Of a stretch of 64,000 nucleotides of DNA, positions 58,235-64,000 are shown in pieces. The DNA comes from Ophiobolus disseminans (lineage: Eukaryota; Ascomycota; Dothideomycetes; Pleosporales; Phaeosphaeriaceae): positions 438,129 to 502,128 of the forward strand of contig MU006238.1 in assembly GCA_010093685.1 (NCBI GenBank). Reading direction: 5' to 3'. Positions within the stretch are counted from its first letter, which is position 1. Each line of letters opens with the position of its first letter. The notes below the pieces were generated by a model that was given only the letters and a program-made list of their open reading frames with translations, was not told the DNA's origin and did not search any database. Made by a program: the position numbers and the translations under genes.

Positions 58235-59641
58235 CTATTTGGCTTGGTTCGCTCTCCACTCCACCAGCGTCAATTTCGCATTCGATTGCCTGCATCTATC
58301 CATGTCTCTTATTAATGTCTCGATCGTCTTCTGCTCTTCTTCGAATCGAGGATTGTCCGGCCATAGCGCCAATGCGCGTTCGATTTCGTCTCTAATGAAG
58401 AGTCCGTTGTACTTACATGCCGGCTCAGATGAGCGTTCGACGGCTATACGCGACACTTTCGCTTTCATGTAATGAGTTTCTCCGAGCTCGTGGTCGAACG
58501 GGTACCAAGGAAGAAAAGTCTTCAAGGCTTGACATTGCGAGTGGCTGAGAACGTTGAGGATAGTTTCGTAGGTTCTCACAGTGTGGTATTCCTCTTCGGC
58601 CAGTGTTCTATGCTGGGGTCTAATGGTGAGACCAGCAACGAGGTACCGTGCGAATAAGACGTGAAACATGAAGCAGAAGTGGGTGAGATCATGGTACGAT
58701 CGCACAACGTTCTCTGCTGGCAAAGTAAAAGAGCCTGGATTAAAATACACTCGTAGAAGGATGCGGATTCCATAAGCACAGAGTCGCGTACAATCCAAGA
58801 GGTCCCCGTTGAGCATGTACTCTCCAGCCCTAGCTTTGAGGTCGCAGAGCTCCGCGACAAGTACATCTACGTTGGACCACCGCCGCTGCGTCATATCCCG
58901 TAGAGTACCCACGAGGAGATCTCTCTCGGTGCACCCGCTGATCATGAACTCCAGCGGAGTAACGCCTCTCAGTCGATTTCGCAGTGGTCTCAGGAGCTTC
59001 TCTTGCGTTTTCTTCATGAAGAAATTTGTGGGCAAGCCGGCAAAGTGGTAATTATCGCCCAGCTTGCTCGTGGAGGGGTTAAGCTCTACCTCCATCATAA
59101 ACCTCCAGCTGGATCTCATGCGCTCAACTTCAAACATTTCACAGATGTTCTCTAGATCTTCCAATAGGACCAGGATCTCCGTGTGGTGTTTTGAAGGTCC
59201 AAATGTCTTCGCTCTCCCTTGTGCAGCGGCCTGCATGAGAATGTGTATAGCCAGGATTTGGAATTGACTGAGTATCCTGTCAGGATTCCAGCTGAGTGTG
59301 TTGCGGCAAGCAACAATAGAGATGCCGGGTGTCAGATTGTCAGATAGTTTTGGATGGGAAATCTGCGACATTCAATGCGGATTAACAAGTTGTTTTTGAG
59401 CATATGTTCAGAAACTCTCGTGGTAAACTTGTTTGTTGACAAGTAGCAAATTGATGGTACCAAGGAATTGCCGTTTTTGGATTGTCCTTTCAGCATGCAA
59501 ATGAGAGTATTCTTCAAGCGTATTCGAGTCCCTGCGCAGACTGAAGGAACATAATGTGTAGCCGTAGACTTGTTGCGGGAGTTCGAGGGGCAGTTCAAGG
59601 AAGGGAAAGCCATTTTGGAGGTTGCTCTCGATAGAAGGCAT
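58235..59641 (-). CDS. Fungal F-box-like/uncharacterised family protein, frame disrupted
   Basis: An ATG at 59641 starts a segment with FPFLELPLELPQQVYGY and TINLLLVNKQVYHES. This is the N-terminal LELPxELRxxIY..LLxVNRQIxxE pattern of a large Pleosporales family. The frame then stops at TGA (59409-59411). The neighbouring frame reads EHMLKNNLLIRIECRRFPI, which looks like the natural continuation, and then stops. From about 59340 the first frame is open again to 58235 (378 codons from ATG 59371), with helical, Leu-rich sequence. No GT..AG intron restores one frame, so two compensating frameshifts, a sequencing error, or a pseudogene are possible. Function unknown. Confidence 0.55.
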
Positions 59642-61140
59642 GCTGCAATAATTTGCTGCACGTGTCAATCTGAGGGGAAGATTAGGAGGGGGTTTGTTTG
59701 GGTGCGATTGGAAGGGTTGCGTGTCGAGATCTGAATTTACATTAGTTCGGGACTTTGGTTACGTTATGCTCTGGTGGTGACGTTCTTCGGTAGGGTACCA
59801 TGGCCGAGGTATCTGAAGTTTAACCAAGGTTTTACCATCGAGGATAGTCAGCTCTTACTTTGGTAGAAAGAGTTGTGCAATTGCAGGGGTACTCGAATCC
59901 ATGGTTTTTAAAGTACTAGCCTGTCGATACCACGTGGAAAAGTATACCTGAAGGAAATGAATCCAATTGTGTAAGTCGTGGTTGCCATCATTACGGAGCA
60001 AGATGGGAAAGGGTTCAATCGCCCAACATCTCGGCCAATTCAAACGAATCTGGCTTTTGGGGGAATTTCGCGTGACCCTCGTCGGAATGTCACTTGACCC
60101 TGGTGTGAGTCGGATATCGTGGACGACGGATGAGATCAGGTAACGGGCACCTTTCGAGGCTGCGGGGAGTCTCGCATTCGTACAACTAGCGTGACGGCTG
60201 ACATTTGCCTGCCATACCTAGATATGAGCAAGTTGTGCGACAAGCAGTTTTGACCAATCACGGAAAGTAGGCAGGTTGGCCGGCGATGGACCGTTCCGTT
60301 TTGGACGGTCGCGGCTACCGTACCGGTAGGTGCGGCATCTCGGCAGAGCATCCCGCCGAATCTCTACCACAACATTAGAACTTCCAAAAATGAGAGGTAC
60401 CGAGGCCTGATCTCTGATTCTATCTAGCCGGATTTGTGGCTTTACGAAACTTCGGGACTACCCAGGCTCCATGACCCGACTTCAGCGTCTTCACCCAAGG
60501 CTTAGGTGGCATCAGTTAATCGTCATAATATCACCAATTCTCCAATCCTCGAGCGTCTTGTTAGCATTGCCCACTGATAGAGCTTCGAGGGTAAAGCTTC
60601 TCGCGTTTCACAGCATTGCCCTGCCCATCACAATTCGCACCATTTTCCTACCTAGGCAACGTTCTGACATGGCCATTCTGACGTATTACGCTCAGTTGCT
60701 CAACAACCTTGGAAGCCACCCAGCACGAAGTCAGACGCATCATAACAGCAGACATTTACGGAACCACTTGAGATACTACTTTGAAGGCTGCGTTTGGCTT
60801 CCAGGGCTTTGCCTCAACGTGAAATGCCACTGTAACTTACCATTGCTAGGTGCTTATCGGAACCTTCCGAGGTCGGCGGAGGAAAAACGGTCCGGATGCT
60901 ACCTCAACTCGTCACTGGCTGCGTCACATACAAGGCTCGGGCCGGTAGCAACGATCTTCATAAAATCCAAAACACCGTGTTGCGGGGTCAGCATTAGCGG
61001 TGTGCAAACGTGTTAGACTATAAACGTCGGCACGTCGGACGGTTCTTAGCGACCGCCCACATTCACCACCATCCTCCTTTTTTATTTACATCATCCACAT
61101 TTACAACTCACACAACAACACCACCAACAACACCATAACA
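59642..61140. other. 1.5-kb intergenic region
   Basis: It lies between the disrupted gene (minus) and the DUF1993 gene (plus). An open frame at 60471-61016 has an erratic composition and no family features, so I call no gene. The last ~100 bases before 61141 are rich in CA and A, a typical 5' UTR. Confidence 0.5.
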
Positions 61141-61728
61141 ATGGCGGACCCAGTCACATACTCCTTCTATGGAACGACCGTCCCCGTCCTGCGTAGCTGC
61201 TGCAAAAGCGCCATCAGCATCCTGACCACCGCGCAAAAAGAACTCTCCGACGCAGAACCAGGAAAGTTCCCGGATGAAAAAGAACTCCTCGATGCACACT
61301 TTGGAACCATGTTCGCCTTCCGCCAGCAACCCATCATGCTCGCCAAATTCCCCCTCGTAGCCCTGCAACACCACTCCCTTTCCTCGGCGCCCGCCCCCTC
61401 CCTCGACCCCTCGTCCTTCGACAGCTTAGCGTCTGTGGTCGACTTTTTCCAGAAAATGGACGCCGTGTTGGCTGGCGTCGACGAAGCGAAGTTCAACGAT
61501 GCGGCGGAAAAGGGCGTAGATGTGCCATTCCAACAAGCAGGCAAAACGCTGCACATGAGCGGCATGGCGGACTTTTACCACGGCTTCGTGGTACCGAATG
61601 CTTACTTCCATCTCAACGCTATGTATATGCTGCTAAGAAGTAAGGGGTTTGCGCTGGGCAAGGGCGTGTATGTGGGAAGCTGGATGAGCGAGACGCAGAT
61701 GAAGGATTGGGCGCCGCTGAGGGGGTGA
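61141..61728 (+). CDS. DUF1993 domain protein
   Basis: Single exon of 195 residues. The start ACAATGGCG has a good context, preceded by a CA-rich leader. The protein starts MADPVTYSFYGTTVPVLRSC and has AQKELSDAE, a FRQQPIMLAKFPLVALQHH stretch, then DVPFQQAGKTLHMSGMADFY and the C-terminal FHLNAMYMLLRSKGFALGKG. The pattern of four amphipathic helices and the final NAMYMLLRS.G..LGK motif is the DUF1993 (DinB-related) fold. Family knowledge: no defined biochemical role; some members are called stress- or metal-related. No signal peptide is seen, so it is probably cytosolic. Confidence 0.85.
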   Translation: MADPVTYSFYGTTVPVLRSCCKSAISILTTAQKELSDAEPGKFPDEKELLDAHFGTMFAFRQQPIMLAKFPLVALQHHSLSSAPAPSLDPSSFDSLASVVDFFQKMDAVLAGVDEAKFNDAAEKGVDVPFQQAGKTLHMSGMADFYHGFVVPNAYFHLNAMYMLLRSKGFALGKGVYVGSWMSETQMKDWAPLRG

Positions 61729-62582
61729 AGTGTGTGGGACGAAAGCCTACACTACTTGCCCGCAAACAAAAAGGCAGAAAATAAATGTGAACAGATACCG
61801 CACTTCAACATCACGCACACTGAATACACTAAACTTTTGGTATCTTGCGGTTGTCACCGTCCCTGCATCACAAACACAATATGTCTTCACTGCCTTTGCA
61901 CTACTATCCTTAACACGAGCACCCATAGCTATCCACATCATGCTAAAGCTAACAGGACTACTCGCTGATGCTGCTGATCGTGGAGAACACCAGTACAATA
62001 TCAACGCCCGTCCAAGCGGAGTGTCGTGCGCTTTTCCACACGTGATGAAAGCGCAAGAAAATGGAATCACTACACAGCCATGTTTTTCCAGAAAAATGCA
62101 TGGGAATAACTACATTCCACAACCTCGCTTTTCATACATCACAAATCACCCTGACGCCGAGGAATAGCCGAGCAGCACCGCAGAGCGAGGAATCTATCTG
62201 TCTCGATTTGACATGACGTGTGGCAAAGGAAACATCTTCACATGCTTTAGTATTATATTTTTACTCAAAGCCAAAACACAATTTGAATTGCTTCACCAAT
62301 CCACCCATTACAACTATAACTACACCGCGGTATAACAATCATCTCGTACAATTGCTACAACTACAAAAAAAGGGTATATAAAGTGAATCAAAAGTGAAAA
62401 AGGCACAGGGGCATCCGCACCTCCTTCCGCAGCGTGAGATGCGCGCGAGGAAAGAGGGCGGAGGGTATATGCCCCCGGTGCTATGAAGAATAAAACCCCC
62501 AACCCTACCCAATCCCATCCTTTTCCATCTCATCCCAATCCAGACCCCAATACCAAACCCCAACCCCCAAATCTCAAGTAAC
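61729..62582. other. Convergent 3' intergenic region
   Basis: It lies between the DUF1993 gene and the stop of the last gene. An open frame at 61730-62167 begins right after the stop and is probably 3' UTR. No other feature is supported. Confidence 0.5.
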
Positions 62583-64000
62583 CTAAAACGCAACACCAAC
62601 CGCCCCGGGACTCGCCATCATAACACTCTTCCTACCATCCACGCCGACGTCCCTCGCACTGATCTCCATGCCCTTGAGAAGATTCGCATGCGGACTACTC
62701 GGCGGCTTCAATTCCCTGATACTGCGTCCGCTCTTGAGGGCGACTTCAATCTGAATTTCCTTCTCTTTAGCCAAGACAAGCGGCGCAGGGACGCGCTTCG
62801 TCTTACGCGGCGGTGACGTGGGCGATTGAGAGCGGGACGATGCGCTGAAGAGCGTGACTGTTGCGGTGGCGTTGGAATCCTGGGATTCTTGGCGTGTGTG
62901 GCAGAGAGTGTGGGAGCCAGCGGTGGAGGGGCGCGTGGTGGTAGGTAAAGGTTCGCATTGATAGAAGGGGTGGGCGTCAGTTGCGGAGGGGGAAGTGGGT
63001 GTTGTAGATGCGGACATGGAGCGTTTGATCCAGGTAGTGATGCGTGCGAGGGATTTGGTGGGGGTATGGGGTGCAGGGGGAGTGATGGGATTGGAGCAGA
63101 GAGCCATTGTGCTATCGCGAGATGGGGGAGCGAGGGTGAGGCCGGCTGTGCGCCGGCGTGCTGGTGTGATGGGGAGGATCTTTGTGACTGGGGCTGAGAA
63201 AGCGGAGCCGATGTCTGAAAGTGTCTCGGAGCGGACGTGCATGCGCATCGACGGAGCGATGTATGGCACGTGATGGGATGGTGACGGTGGAGGGCGGTTG
63301 ATGAGAGCCGGGGATTGAGTCTGCGAGCGGTATGCGGAGGCGCGGCGCTCTTCGACGATGGTGTTGAGTTCGCGGATGGCATCGTCGACGTCGGTCCGTG
63401 CCCGGCGAAGGGAACCCGGGCGCGAGTTGGGTGCGGTGTTCGCACGGTTGCGGGAAGGAGAAGGAAGGCGGGAGAGAACACGACCTGGGGAAAGGGTACC
63501 AGATGTGAGGGAGCGGCGAATTGTAGGCTTCTCGAAGATAGATGCGGCGGCACTTGTTGGCTCTTCAGGCCAAGCAGAGAGGGTAGGGGTCTGCATCGTC
63601 GCCATAGTAGTACCAGATAGACGGCGCTCGTGAGTTGTAGTGGTCTCGTTGCTCTTTTGGCTCTGCGTGCTTGAGCGCCTGGAGTGCGAGACAGAAACAG
63701 AAGAACTAGATGAAGCTACGGGCTTGCGCTGAATAAGATATTCTGATGTTGAAGGGTTCGACGACAAGGAACTGGTTCGCGAATCCCTCACACGAACAAG
63801 TGCATGCTCTGGCTTCTCCAAGTCCACCTTCCTCGCACCCCAAGCCTCGTCATCCTCAAAGTCAGGCAGAGGCGAAAGACGGCCATTGGGGAGATAGATA
63901 GAGAGCTCGAGGCGGCGAAGACTTCGATTGCGGCGAATGGGCATTGGCGCGTCATCAACCATGGATTGGATGCTATCGATTCCAAATCCATTGTCGAAGC
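62583..64000 (-). CDS. Ser/Pro-rich disordered protein, 5' end beyond the window
   Basis: The frame is open from the right edge (64000) to TAA at 62583, at least 472 codons. The first in-frame ATG is at 63962, but FDNGFGIDSIQ is encoded before it, so the start probably lies outside the window. The visible N-terminal part RRNRSLRRLELSIYLPNGRL and PLPDFEDDEAW looks conserved. The remainder is Ser/Thr/Pro/Arg-rich with many SP, TP and RRxS-type sites, one likely helix (VDDAIRELNTIVEERR), and LARITTWIKRSMSAST. No catalytic domain or membrane segment is visible. Possibly a regulatory or cytoskeletal protein; no family recognised. Confidence 0.72.
   Translation of the reverse strand, partial: FDNGFGIDSIQSMVDDAPMPIRRNRSLRRLELSIYLPNGRLSPLPDFEDDEAWGARKVDLEKPEHALVRVRDSRTSSLSSNPSTSEYLIQRKPVASSSSSVSVSHSRRSSTQSQKSNETTTTHERRLSGTTMATMQTPTLSAWPEEPTSAAASIFEKPTIRRSLTSGTLSPGRVLSRLPSPSRNRANTAPNSRPGSLRRARTDVDDAIRELNTIVEERRASAYRSQTQSPALINRPPPSPSHHVPYIAPSMRMHVRSETLSDIGSAFSAPVTKILPITPARRRTAGLTLAPPSRDSTMALCSNPITPPAPHTPTKSLARITTWIKRSMSASTTPTSPSATDAHPFYQCEPLPTTTRPSTAGSHTLCHTRQESQDSNATATVTLFSASSRSQSPTSPPRKTKRVPAPLVLAKEKEIQIEVALKSGRSIRELKPPSSPHANLLKGMEISARDVGVDGRKSVMMASPGAVGVAF

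Noticed and set aside
60471..61016. A 181-codon open frame upstream of the DUF1993 gene
   Set aside because: It has no domain, an irregular composition rich in Arg, His, Leu and Ser, and overlaps the expected promoter.
61730..62167. Open frame directly after the DUF1993 stop
   Set aside because: It starts two bases after the stop, has no family features and lies where a 3' UTR is expected.
1..64000. CRISPR arrays, bacterial operons, rRNA genes, convincing tRNA genes
   Set aside because: None seen; the window is eukaryotic nuclear DNA with spliceosomal introns throughout. A tRNA search program was not available, so a missed tRNA is possible.

Overview
This window is nuclear DNA of a filamentous ascomycete, most likely a Dothideomycete of the Pleosporales type. 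The signs are many 48-66 nt GT..AG introns, a class III chitin synthase, a Zn2Cys6 regulator, a HET-domain gene, a DUF6536 membrane protein, and a pogo/Fot-type transposon and gene relics carrying stop codons of the kind repeat-induced point mutation (RIP) leaves. One 265-base assembly gap (N) lies at 28659-28923. Exon coordinates below were derived by hand from splice sites, reading frame and family conservation. No similarity search was run.

Left part (0-26.6 kb), mostly housekeeping genes: a PBI2-like inhibitor of proteinase B (69-435); a Cys-rich, Ser/Thr-rich single-pass membrane protein (837-2609, minus); a mitochondrial pyruvate dehydrogenase kinase (3288-4807, minus); translation elongation factor 3 (5991-9430, minus); a 2.8-kb gene-free stretch; mitochondrial adrenodoxin reductase ARH1 (12238-13946, minus); a four-TM protein (14580-16635); a Whi5/Nrm1-type G1/S repressor (17533-18943); acetyl-CoA hydrolase/CoA-transferase ACH1 (19588-21631); and a class III chitin synthase (23732-26607).

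Middle accessory part (26.6-40 kb): a dead pogo-type element with intact ends and a nested insertion that contains the assembly gap (27503-29868); two decayed gene copies (a membrane protein at about 30.19-31.3 kb and an NmrA-like protein at about 31.65-32.1 kb); a seven-exon Zn2Cys6 regulator (32786-35075); an alpha-arrestin (35569-37022); a Ty1/copia relic (about 37.74-38.21 kb); a palmitoyl-protein thioesterase (38487-39470, minus); and a MITE-like inverted repeat in that gene's upstream region (39630-39842).

Second conserved block (40-52.5 kb): a ribosomal L1-domain nucleolar protein, a Tos4-like FHA protein, ubiquitin-L40 fusion, Pol I factor RRN7, eIF5A, and the GARP subunit VPS52 divergent from eIF5A. 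Ribosome production and translation (L1-domain protein, L40, RRN7, eIF5A, EF3) and the G1/S programme (Whi5/Nrm1-like, Tos4-like) are over-represented, but no operon-like organisation is implied.

Right part (52.5-64 kb): a HET-domain gene whose second intron lacks an AG acceptor, a DUF6536 polytopic membrane protein, a frame-disrupted gene of an F-box-like fungal family, a DUF1993 protein, and the 3' part of a Ser-rich gene that runs off the right edge.
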